Shown in pieces: positions 24,829 to 30,690 of a stretch of DNA of 30,797 bases. The stretch covers positions 1 through 30,797 of the forward strand of contig JAZRKX010000028.1 of NCBI GenBank assembly GCA_045646525.1, read 5' to 3'. The notes beneath the pieces were generated by a model that saw only the letters and a program-made list of their open reading frames with translations, did no database searches and was not told where the DNA came from. A program made the translations under genes and the position numbers. This stretch comes from RGIG8748 sp045646525. Its GTDB lineage: Bacteria > Bacillota > Clostridia > UMGS1810. Within the stretch, counting starts at the first letter, position 1. Each line of letters starts with the position of its first letter.

Positions 24829-25180
24829 TATTTTCTGCCTCCGTAAGCTCTTTTAAAAGTCTGTCGCCTACATTGACACTTATATACAGTTCACTTGAAT
24901 TATTACGGCGATTTTTCAATTTATCCCAAAACTCCCTGTATGCTTCGGATTTGGCTTGCGCTACATCCTTTTCATGCAGTTTGTTAGAATGCAAATACCT
25001 CTCATTCTCTGCCTGTTGTATTTTAATCTTGTCCCTTAAAAACTCAACTTCTTCTATCAGCTGTAAGTAAGCCTCGCGTTGCTCCATCCTTAGAGCACCC
25101 CATATCCCATAGGTTTTATCGCCAAACTGCGGACATGATATGTATTCCCGTATTTTTAGCAACTGTTCTTTGGTAATCAT
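24821..25180 (-). CDS. Early protein of unknown function (119 aa, coiled coil)
   Basis: GGAGGAGTCCAAA before ATG. Opens with LLKIREYISCPQFGDKTY and a LRMEQREAYLQLIEEVEFLR helix, with a coiled coil to about residue 80. The C-terminus is an amphipathic helix ending ELTEAENNG. It overlaps the downstream gene by 8 bases. No known domain recognised; typical of small early accessory proteins. Confidence 0.65.
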   Translation of the reverse strand: MITKEQLLKIREYISCPQFGDKTYGIWGALRMEQREAYLQLIEEVEFLRDKIKIQQAENERYLHSNKLHEKDVAQAKSEAYREFWDKLKNRRNNSSELYISVNVGDRLLKELTEAENNG

Positions 25181-25192
25181 TTTGGACTCCTC

Positions 25193-25528
25193 CTACCACA
25201 ACAACCTCGGCATCTGTACCCAGTGGGTCACAGCTTGAAAATAGAACTTGCGCCCTTTTTCTATCCAATAGAAGCCTCCGCCGTCAAAAAGTGCAAGCTC
25301 CGAATTCTTCATACCTCGTCTTCGTATGGCAAACTCTATAGGTTCTCCATCGAGCCAAATATCTGGCTTTTTGAAACCAAAATCCTCCCATTTCACAAAC
25401 CTGCTTTCCATCAAAACAAGTTGTTTTTCCTTTGCCTTTGCTTCTATCTTCTCGGCAAGGCCCTCAACTATAACAGGTAAAAAAATGTCATTTAAAGCCT
25501 CTTTAACAATACTCTCAATCTTTACCAC
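25193..25528 (-). CDS. Early protein with DUF551-like C-terminus
   Basis: 111 aa. The first half is helical (IVKEALNDIFLPVIVEGLAEK). The last ~35 residues end in FYFQAVTHWVQMPRLLW, recalling the V-T-H-W-M-P-L-P signature that ends DUF551 phage proteins. It overlaps the upstream membrane protein gene by 7 bases. Function unknown. Confidence 0.6.
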   Translation of the reverse strand: MVKIESIVKEALNDIFLPVIVEGLAEKIEAKAKEKQLVLMESRFVKWEDFGFKKPDIWLDGEPIEFAIRRRGMKNSELALFDGGGFYWIEKGRKFYFQAVTHWVQMPRLLW

Positions 25529-25749
25529 AGTTTTCTAACCTCCTTAAAACGCTTTTTAATACGCAATAAATTCCATATAGTAATAAGTATTCCTACTGCA
25601 AAAATGCCGGCTATAACACAAACTACAGTATCAATAAATGGATTCGCATATCCCGGACACATAATCCCGGCCATGATTGTAGTTACAATCATCGCTATGC
25701 ACATGACTGCAACCATGGCCAGACACACAATCGCAAACCATATCCTCAT
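25522..25749 (-). CDS. Small two-TM membrane protein
   Basis: 75 aa. Two hydrophobic helices, residues ~3-29 (FAIVCLAMVAVMCIAMIV...) and ~38-62 (FIDTVVCVIAGIFAVGILI), then a basic tail KKRFKEVRK, so the C-terminus is probably cytoplasmic. The ATG overlaps the previous stop (ATGA). An early-expressed small membrane protein could block superinfection or alter host membranes; this is inferred only from topology. Confidence 0.65.
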   Translation of the reverse strand: MRIWFAIVCLAMVAVMCIAMIVTTIMAGIMCPGYANPFIDTVVCVIAGIFAVGILITIWNLLRIKKRFKEVRKLW

Positions 25750-25943
25750 TTTTGTTTACTCCTTTCCGCTTCCAGTCCAATTTTCGCAAGACGAACTAAT
25801 GGTGCAAACCACCTCAACTCCTTTAAGAGCTTCCATCTTAGCGATGGTATTCTCATGTTTTCATATTGAACAGATAATATACCGAGTTTCTCATCTGCAA
25901 TTTTCAAAGCATCTTCATAATTCATGATGTAATGGTTTCCCAT
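25746..25943 (-). CDS. Small early protein (65 aa), unknown
   Basis: ATG 25943 overlaps the upstream stop; AAAGGCGGTG lies a suitable distance before it. Helical and basic: YEDALKIADEKLGILSVQYE then LLKELRWFAPLVRLAKIGLE. An internal ATG (MNYEDAL) is an alternative start. No family recognised. Confidence 0.55.
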   Translation of the reverse strand: MGNHYIMNYEDALKIADEKLGILSVQYENMRIPSLRWKLLKELRWFAPLVRLAKIGLEAERSKQK

Positions 25944-26257
25944 CACTCCGCACCGCCTTTCTCAAAAAATTCTTCATAGGTGGCGTTTCTTTTGTGTTTT
26001 GCAATTCGATAGGATTTCCACTTTTGGTTAAATCCTAATTTCCTTATTCGGATATGTCCTTTAAACCATAATCTTTCATACCATTTCAAATACCTTTCAA
26101 CACCAAAATCACAATCACTCTTTCCATCGCTCCAAAGAAAGTGAGGACAATAGCATTCATTATATTTTGGCGGTATATAAGTGATTTTTATATTATTCCA
26201 ATCTCTTAACTTTGCTTTTACCGCTTCAAGAAAACAATTACTGTAAAACTCTTTCAT
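25943..26257 (-). CDS. Small early protein (104 aa), unknown
   Basis: Overlaps neighbours by ATGA at both ends, so it is part of a tightly packed operon. Basic and rich in aromatic residues (NECYCPHFLWSDGKSDCDFG, YLKWYERLWFKGHIRIRKLG). The paired C-x-C and C-D cysteines might bind metal, but no regular zinc spacing is present. No family recognised. Confidence 0.6.
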   Translation of the reverse strand: MKEFYSNCFLEAVKAKLRDWNNIKITYIPPKYNECYCPHFLWSDGKSDCDFGVERYLKWYERLWFKGHIRIRKLGFNQKWKSYRIAKHKRNATYEEFFEKGGAE

Positions 26258-26589
26258 TCCTCCGCACCACTTTTCTCAGTTTGGCGGTCCCAGTCCGAAG
26301 GTGCAAAATCGAATACCGGCACACCGTCAACATGAACCGTGCATATATCAAACAGGCCGTAAGCTGCCCAATCACATCCCTTACCCTTAACATACCTTCC
26401 TATGCATTCAGAGTATATGGCATTAGGCTCTGCACCTGCTTCCTTAAACTCTGCTCCCGAAGCCACATTTCCGCATTTTGGGCATTTAAACTTCCAATTT
26501 TCAAAATCAAGTCCGAATCTCTTCCGCCCTTCCATTCTCCATTCTTCCTGAGTATATTTCTTTTCCATACATTCACGCTTAGAATCCAT
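26254..26589 (-). CDS. Zinc-ribbon protein, VVA0879-like
   Basis: 111 aa, GGGAGG 7 nt before ATG. The YTQEEWRMEGRKRFG opening, then WKFKCPKCGNVAS, FKEAGAEPNAIYSECIGRY and CDWAAYGLFDI, follow the VVA0879-type family of small phage and mobile-element proteins. Cysteines C-x2-C and later C...C suit one zinc. Its biochemical role is unknown. Confidence 0.72.
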   Translation of the reverse strand: MDSKRECMEKKYTQEEWRMEGRKRFGLDFENWKFKCPKCGNVASGAEFKEAGAEPNAIYSECIGRYVKGKGCDWAAYGLFDICTVHVDGVPVFDFAPSDWDRQTEKSGAEE

Positions 26590-26605
26590 CTGATTACCTC
26601 CCGAC

Positions 26606-26785
26606 TCACAAAATGGTTCTGATTGTTTTCACCTTGGTTACGCTTATAGCATATCCTTCATCCCTTGGAAACTTCTCTTTAAAAATAGTCAAAATCTTGT
26701 CAAGAGCATATTTCGTTTGTGCACTTCTTTCCGTGACTGCAAATAGATGTACACCATCTAATGCTACATTAATTTCATAATGCAT
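26606..26785 (-). CDS. First early gene: small protein (59 aa)
   Basis: ATG 26785 chosen for GGGAGG 7 nt upstream; in-frame ATGs at 26791 and 26821 are poorly spaced. Likely alpha/beta: HYEINVALDGVHLFAVTERS strands then KYALDKILTIFKEKFP helix and a final IS-V-T-K-V-K-T-I strand. It is the first gene after the early promoter and its structured leader, a position for an anti-repressor or regulator, but no family is recognised. Confidence 0.6.
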   Translation of the reverse strand: MHYEINVALDGVHLFAVTERSAQTKYALDKILTIFKEKFPRDEGYAISVTKVKTIRTIL

Positions 26786-26857
26786 ATTCATTCCTCCCTC
26801 AAAAAAATCTTGAATTCCCACCGTACATATGCTAATATGTAGATGGAATACTTTTTT

Positions 26858-26896
26858 GCATACGATGTTGATGCCTGCAGCGCATCCATCGTATGC
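26858..26896 (-). promoter_or_regulatory. 39-nt near-perfect hairpin in the early leader
   Basis: GCATACGATG (26858-26867) pairs with CATCGTATGC (26887-26896), and inside it GATGC (26870-26874) with GCATC (26882-26886), leaving a 2-nt bulge and a 7-nt loop CTGCAGC. It lies between the early promoter and the first early ATG. No T-run follows on either strand, so it is not an ordinary terminator. It could be a leader RNA structure or a regulator site. Confidence 0.7.
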
Positions 26897-26944
26897 TTTG
26901 CTATGGTTTTGTTTGATATAGATATATCGTTATCAATTAAGTAT

Positions 26945-26973
26945 ATTATAATAGATAATTATCTAAATGTCAA
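26945..26973 (-). promoter_or_regulatory. Early (lytic) promoter
   Basis: On the - strand TTGACA (26968-26973) and TATAAT (26945-26950) are exact consensus boxes with a 17-bp spacer. The spacer contains the operator palindrome 26952-26965, so bound repressor would exclude RNA polymerase. Confidence 0.85.
26952..26965. promoter_or_regulatory. Repressor operator O1
   Basis: Perfect 14-bp palindrome TAGATAATTATCTA, identical to the copy at 26983-26996. It lies between the -35 and -10 of the early promoter, upstream of the divergent repressor gene. Confidence 0.8.
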
Positions 26974-26982
26974 CAGTTATTT

Positions 26983-26996
26983 TAGATAATTATCTA
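26983..26996. promoter_or_regulatory. Repressor operator O2
   Basis: Second identical TAGATAATTATCTA palindrome, centre 31 bp (about three helical turns) from O1 and ~20 bp before the repressor ATG. The spacing favours cooperative binding and autoregulation. A repressor promoter in this stretch is not clear by eye. Confidence 0.8.
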
Positions 26997-27015
26997 CAAA
27001 AGTGAGGTGACTATA

Positions 27016-27393
27016 ATGTTTGACCGCATAAAGGCGTTAGCTGCCGAAAAAGGTGTTACAATCGCTAAAATCGAGAGCTGTCTGGGATTAAGCAATGGCA
27101 TAATTGGAAAATGGAAGACGCAAGACCCATCAGCTCATAAATTACATTTGGTAGCTGATTATCTAAATACATCTGTCGATTATCTATTAACCGGTAATTC
27201 TTTTTGTGAAGATATATCAAAAAACGAACAAAAGCTTTTAGATATCATTAGACACATAGAAGACCATGATGAACAATTGATGCTAATCGGCGTAACAGAT
27301 AACTACGCTAAGTCTTTGCCCTCTTATAAATCACAGAGTATTGATGGAAAGGAAGGTCGTGATGCGCAGCAGCGACTTGACAAAACGAGTTAA
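27016..27393 (+). CDS. Lysogeny repressor (XRE/cI-type HTH)
   Basis: 125 aa; ATG 27016 has GAGGTG 6 nt before it. Residues ~2-58 form an XRE-type helix-turn-helix (FDRIKALAAEKGVTIAKIES, GLSNGIIGKWKTQDPSAHKL, VADYLNTSVDYLLTG). A short C-terminal helical part follows, without a LexA-like peptidase, so induction is probably not by self-cleavage. It is divergent from the early operon and adjacent to two palindromic operators. Confidence 0.88.
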   Translation: MFDRIKALAAEKGVTIAKIESCLGLSNGIIGKWKTQDPSAHKLHLVADYLNTSVDYLLTGNSFCEDISKNEQKLLDIIRHIEDHDEQLMLIGVTDNYAKSLPSYKSQSIDGKEGRDAQQRLDKTS

Positions 27394-27451
27394 AAGAATA
27401 GAGAATGTTATCTATGTGAACTTTAACTAAAGAACATGCGGAGGATTTCAA

Positions 27452-27961
27452 ATGAATGAAATAATTAAGAACTTTATAGACACAAAAATTAGCGAGGAAA
27501 ACGCAAAACACGAAGCTGAAAAAAGCACTACATTATCTAACCTGGGTTTATATGAAAAGGTATACTCCCCGGACAATAAATACAGCGCTGAATATCCTGT
27601 GTCTGAATTAGATAGTAACAATACTTTTAAGTACTACAAAAATAAACCTATTGAAATTTCAGATGAAGACTACGAAGAATTAAAAAAACATTTAGACAAA
27701 GGAGAGCATAAAAAGCATAAAACTATGGCATTAATTTTTACGGTTATTGCATGGATTGTATTTGTCGGTGGTTTTGTTGCAGGTATATCTTTTGCAAATA
27801 TAGTAATCGACCCTTATGATGTCGTAAATGGCACATACTTCTCATTTTCGATTGCTTTTACATATTGGTCTGTTTCTCTGATAAGCGGAACAATCATTCT
27901 TGGTTTTGCTGAAATCATTAAAATTCTTGATGACATAAAGAAAAAACAACTTCAAAAATGA
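27452..27961 (+). CDS. Two-TM membrane protein of the lysogeny module
   Basis: 169 aa, GGAGGATTTCAA before ATG. The soluble N-terminal ~90 residues are charged; helices lie at ~93-118 (LIFTVIAWIVFVGGFVAGIS) and ~132-157 (SFSIAFTYWSVSLISGTIIL), then a basic tail. It is co-directional with the repressor, so likely expressed in the lysogen. The pair of helices with a G-G-F-x-x-G-I motif recurs in the next gene. Superinfection exclusion or defence is plausible but not proven. Confidence 0.72.
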   Translation: MNEIIKNFIDTKISEENAKHEAEKSTTLSNLGLYEKVYSPDNKYSAEYPVSELDSNNTFKYYKNKPIEISDEDYEELKKHLDKGEHKKHKTMALIFTVIAWIVFVGGFVAGISFANIVIDPYDVVNGTYFSFSIAFTYWSVSLISGTIILGFAEIIKILDDIKKKQLQK

Positions 27962-27973
27962 GGAGACATACCA

Positions 27974-28468
27974 ATGAAAGCATATTTTATAAAAAATCAT
28001 TTGTTTTTGATTATCGCCGTATTACTTTTGTTGGGAGGCTTTCTGTCAGGAATAATTTTAGGATATTCTAACCCTGTGGCAGTTCTTAACGATGAAGCCT
28101 TGTCCAGCTATTCAGATATTTATGATTCAACATTAGATGAAGACACTGTAACAAATGCGTTTAATATAAGCATAATGATTGAGACCTGGATTTCTTCAAT
28201 TTTAAGTGCAGCATTTTTCTATGCAATACACCTGCATCTCTGCAACCAACGCAATATAATTTTGGCATTGAAAAATCCTCAAAAACTGACGAACCCTGGT
28301 GTCAATAAAACATCACAAGCTACGGCCGTAGACGGCTCACAGTGTTCTCTTTGTAAAAGGGCCAATATCCCTCTTAAGCCGGCACGGTACATAGCCAATA
28401 ATCAGACATATTATATTCAAGCTTGTGAAGACTGTTTTAAAAACTATAAATGTGAAGATTTAATGTAA
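27974..28468 (+). CDS. Two-TM membrane protein with C-terminal zinc ribbon
   Basis: 164 aa, GAGGAG 8 nt before ATG, 12 bases after the previous gene. TM1 ~9-33 (LFLIIAVLLLLGGFLSGIIL), TM2 ~67-90 (IETWISSILSAAFFYAIHL), then a linker and a cytoplasmic ribbon with CSLC near residue 120 and CEDC near residue 150. Its membrane module resembles the upstream gene. It may be a membrane sensor or effector pair maintained by the prophage; function unknown. Confidence 0.72.
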   Translation: MKAYFIKNHLFLIIAVLLLLGGFLSGIILGYSNPVAVLNDEALSSYSDIYDSTLDEDTVTNAFNISIMIETWISSILSAAFFYAIHLHLCNQRNIILALKNPQKLTNPGVNKTSQATAVDGSQCSLCKRANIPLKPARYIANNQTYYIQACEDCFKNYKCEDLM

Positions 28469-28471
28469 TAT

Positions 28472-28528
28472 AAAAACAAGCAAGAACCCTTGTAATCCGC
28501 ATAATTACTGGTTTCTTGCTTGTTTTTT
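28472..28528 (+). terminator. Intrinsic terminator after the lysogeny module
   Basis: AAAAACAAGCAAGAA and TTTCTTGCTTGTTTTT form a long stem with a ~25-nt loop, followed by T residues. It ends the repressor-side transcript. Confidence 0.85.
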
Positions 28529-28547
28529 CTCGTTTTATATATTTTTG

Positions 28548-28564
28548 CATTTTGCATGTTAATC
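28548..28564 (-). promoter_or_regulatory. Candidate transposase-binding site 3 (innermost)
   Basis: CATTTTGCATGTTAATC on the + strand; shares 13-15 of 17 bases with the terminal site and with site 2, and lies 367 bp inside site 2. Confidence 0.55.
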
Positions 28565-28584
28565 TTCGTTTTCAAATTTACAAA

Positions 28585-28823
28585 ACACCTCTCAAAACCG
28601 CATCATTACTAAAAGCGACATGTGTCGTATTGAATTATAAGAAATGTCGCTTTCCGAATTTTTTGTTTTTTTAAAAAAACTGTTTTTTTACATTCTTTTA
28701 AAACACTTTTAAAAAGGTTGTAAGAATGCTTTTTAAAAGTGTAAACACCTCGCAAACCCTCATAATACCTAAAAAAAGACGGTCTAAAGGTTGTCATACA
28801 TACAACTTTTAAAACCGTCTTTT
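28585..28823. repeat. Direct-repeat and inverted-repeat cluster
   Basis: A ~30-bp unit (starting ACACCTC, at 28585 and 28745; 24 of 30 bases match) occurs twice, each followed by a hairpin (28611-28653 and 28774-28823). Between them CATTCTT/AAGAATG and CACTTTTAAAAAG/CTTTTTAAAAGTG (28691-28741) are interleaved A-B-A'-B'. A degenerate third unit occurs near 28937. Confidence 0.65.
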
Positions 28824-28914
28824 AAAACTTTTTAAAAACTCTTTTAAAATTTTAAAATACCAGGGTGACCGGGACCAAAGTACCCCCAAAACCCCTAAAA
28901 TTTATTAACATCAT

Positions 28915-28939
28915 CATTTTGCATGTAAATTCGCCTACA
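28915..28939 (-). promoter_or_regulatory. Candidate transposase-binding site 2
   Basis: CATTTTGCATGTAAATTC (+ strand) followed by TACA, as at the phage terminus. It lies ~109 bp inside the terminal site, similar to the spacing of Mu end sites. Confidence 0.6.
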
Positions 28940-29023
28940 CATCACGAAAAACCGCTTAAATACTGCCTTTCCTCATGTTTTTTCGGAATAAATCACCTTT
29001 TCTCACATCACACTTATTTTTTT

Positions 29024-29044
29024 CATTCTGTGTGTTAATCTACA
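29024..29044 (-). promoter_or_regulatory. Phage terminus and transposase-binding site 1
   Basis: On the - strand the phage begins 5'-TGTA followed directly by GATTAACACACAGAATG, a copy of the 17-mer found at 28548 and 28915. Mu-family phages start with TG. The host-like coding sequence begins immediately outside (29045). Confidence 0.65.
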
Positions 29045-29373
29045 GCATAAGGACTTTTGGAGATAAACTGTGTGCCGCAACAGGTCTCGGTTGGGATGAC
29101 CCAGAACTGGGATGGCATCATTGCCCTCCCGGAATGGGTATATATGATTATGTCCGTGTTGAAGTAAGAAACCGCATAAATATAACGGATTTATTTGTCC
29201 GCCCGATTTTGGAGGATAAAAAAGCAGTGGTGTGGATTACGGTAGAAAATGCGGATTATATCGAAAAACCAATTAATATATCCCTGTCTGTTTATGGTCA
29301 GAACTTCCGGCAGAAAGTTGTAAAGGACTATGTTTTTGACCCATACTACACTGCCTTTCAAGGTGGGCGATGA
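29045..29373 (+). pseudogene. Host glycoside-hydrolase (GH2-like) gene fragment interrupted by the phage
   Basis: The reading frame resembles an N-terminal sugar-binding domain of GH2-type enzymes: GLGWDDPELGWHHCPPGMGI, VRVEVRNRINITDLFVRP, then VVWITVENADYIEKPINISL. There is no start of its own; the frame is open through the phage end only by chance. The frame closes at 29371-29373, and a +1 shift continues LPFKVGDEFTR to a stop near 29390, so the 3' part may also be frameshifted or truncated. The rest of the gene may lie beyond the other phage end. The family call is from memory of motifs. Confidence 0.5.
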
Positions 29374-29418
29374 ATTTACAAGATAAGTGTAAAAATAAAT
29401 AGGCTCATATAAAATTGT

Positions 29419-29453
29419 TGCGCCGTTTTGTACACCCAGTACAAAACGGCGCA
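29419..29453. repeat. Perfect 15-bp inverted repeat
   Basis: TGCGCCGTTTTGTAC and GTACAAAACGGCGCA flank a 5-nt loop ACCCA. There is no strong T-run on either side. It lies between the GH2-like fragment and the convergent tail-anchored gene; it may be a bidirectional terminator or the end of a small mobile element. Confidence 0.6.
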
Positions 29454-29533
29454 GTTCAAAATTAGCGGAAGATAATAGCAAGTTTATCGACAAATTATTT
29501 TTATATTGCAGAGGGGTATAATTCGTATGGAAT

Positions 29534-30130
29534 TTAAGAAAGCTTAAATTTCCAAAGGAAACATACCAATACCACAATCAATATAATTGCAATCAAAATT
29601 TTCAAATTCCGGTAGAATTTATTCATCAATAGATGGTAAGCGTTGCTTACTTTCTTAAAATGTTCAGTTAGTTTGTCATAATAATGTATGGAGTATTCTC
29701 TATATAATTGTAAAAGAGATTTCTCAGAAGAATAATCGACTATTTCTTGTTGAGCATCAAAAATATCACCTAAGCTATTTTGGCATATATCTGAAATTAT
29801 TATGTATTTCTTGGGCTTCAAGAGATATTCTACAGTTTTCAGAAAATCAATCGAACTGTTGCAAAACTGAGTAGCATCCAAAGAATTCGCACCTTTTTGG
29901 TTGTTTGATATGAACATTTCTTTGAGAGAAATAACTTTTGAAAGCCTTTCTTTTAAACAGTGTTCTAATTCTTTTTGAGAATTTTCAACTGAAGCTGTTC
30001 CAACTCTGTTTACAAGTGCATAAACATCTGAATATATGCGTTCCATTTGTTTGAAAGGCTCTCTAACCAATCTTTGATTCTCTGAATCAAAAAACTGACA
30101 TGCACTTTTGATATGTTTTAATAATTCCAT
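29534..30130 (-). CDS. Tail-anchored helical protein of unknown function
   Basis: 198 aa, GGAGGG 9 nt before ATG. Soluble, all-helical and charged to about residue 170, then a single C-terminal hydrophobic helix (~175-193, ILIAIILIVVLVCFLW) and a short KFKLS end, so it is a tail-anchored membrane protein. It lies in the host flank, convergent with the GH2-like fragment. No family recognised. Confidence 0.65.
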   Translation of the reverse strand: MELLKHIKSACQFFDSENQRLVREPFKQMERIYSDVYALVNRVGTASVENSQKELEHCLKERLSKVISLKEMFISNNQKGANSLDATQFCNSSIDFLKTVEYLLKPKKYIIISDICQNSLGDIFDAQQEIVDYSSEKSLLQLYREYSIHYYDKLTEHFKKVSNAYHLLMNKFYRNLKILIAIILIVVLVCFLWKFKLS

Positions 30131-30413
30131 TGTTCTTTTCCCTCCGTATGATTAATGCCAGGGTATCAAATACGAGATAATCATATCACAAGAACACTAA
30201 ATAGTCTATTCGTATATTATACCAATACTTCACTTTAAAATTTCTAATTTAGAGTAAATATTCATGTAATTTTTATGAATATAAAAAAATACTTGATATT
30301 TCATTATTTTTATTATAAACTAGAATATGTTGTAAAAAAGAACGGATATGAAGTGTATTTTGTGCTCCATAAAACCACATCTCATAACGATTAAATAATA
30401 TTGTTTCTTTAAT

Positions 30414-30451
30414 AAAAAACTATGTCACGAAAAATCCGTGCCGTAGTTTTT
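30414..30451 (-). terminator. Intrinsic terminator
   Basis: AAAAACTA...TAGTTTTT stem with an inner CACG/CGTG, followed on the - strand by TTTTTTATT. It directly follows the stop of the ORF remnant at 30464. Confidence 0.7.
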
Positions 30452-30463
30452 GTGTGTCAAATT

Positions 30464-30574
30464 TTAAATAGGTAGAACACCTGATTTTTGTTTCACACGA
30501 GCAATGTACTGCTCCACATTGATTTCTTTTTCTAAAAGTTTTTTCACCACTGTAATAAGGCTTCTTTTGGTCAA
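30464..30574 (-). pseudogene. Possible 3' remnant of a gene (about 36 codons)
   Basis: - strand frame from TTG 30574 to TAA 30464 (KRSLITVVKKLLEKEINVEQ...), basic and helical, followed by its own terminator. There is no ribosome binding site, so it looks like the surviving end of a longer gene, perhaps of the element that used the tRNA. Family not recognised. Confidence 0.3.
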
Positions 30575-30591
30575 ACTCGTTTTTTTGGAGC

Positions 30592-30641
30592 AAAAAAATA
30601 AAAGCCTTAAAACACGGAAAACCGCACTATTAAAGGCTTTT
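30592..30641 (-). terminator. Terminator downstream of the tRNA-Pro fragment
   Basis: AAAAGCCTT/AAGGCTTTT stem with a ~24-nt loop, then ATTTTTTT on the - strand, 5 bases after the CCA end of the tRNA fragment. Confidence 0.7.
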
Positions 30642-30645
30642 AGGG

Positions 30646-30690
30646 TGGTCGGGATGACAGGATTTGAACCTGCGGCCTCTTCGTCCCGAA
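30646..30690 (-). tRNA. tRNA-Pro(CGG) 3' fragment (truncated, probable attachment-site scar)
   Basis: - strand: anticodon loop TTCGGGA, 3' anticodon-stem strand CGAAG, T-arm GCAGG-TTCAAAT-CCTGT, acceptor strand CATCCCG, discriminator A and CCA. The 5' side beyond the loop (GCGTG) does not pair with CGAAG, and no D-arm or 5' acceptor strand is present. So the copy is broken at 30691, as expected for the duplicated end left by an element that integrates in the 3' half of a tRNA gene. Confidence 0.75.

Larger units (their letters stand above)
28469..29044. other. Gene-free phage end region with transposase sites and inverted repeats
   Basis: No credible ORF; the small - strand frame at 28609-28797 lies in low-complexity hairpins. 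It contains the terminator, three candidate transposase sites, three large inverted repeats (28611-28653, 28691-28741, 28774-28823) and a ~30-bp direct repeat (28585 and 28745). It is comparable in position to the Mu left end (attL, L1-L3). Confidence 0.7.
30131..30645. other. Host flank, mostly non-coding
   Basis: AT-rich sequence upstream of the tail-anchored gene, without a clear gene to ~30410. It then holds a terminator (30414-30451), a short - strand ORF remnant and the terminator of the truncated tRNA. The + strand frame at 30504-30707 is rejected, as it runs across the tRNA. Confidence 0.6.

Noticed and set aside
26913..26952. A + strand repressor promoter using TTGATA and TATAAT
   Set aside because: The spacing is about 28 bp, far too long; no better pair was found by eye.
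28609..28797. 62-codon open frame on the - strand
   Set aside because: It falls within low-complexity inverted repeats, has no ribosome binding site and has an unnatural composition.
28585..28823. CRISPR-like array
   Set aside because: Only two to three imperfect repeats with unequal spacing and hairpins of their own; no cas genes are visible.
28975..29044. Using the ATG at 28975 as the real start of the GH2-like gene
   Set aside because: The first ~23 codons lie inside the phage end, including the transposase site, and do not resemble the family; the frame is open by chance.
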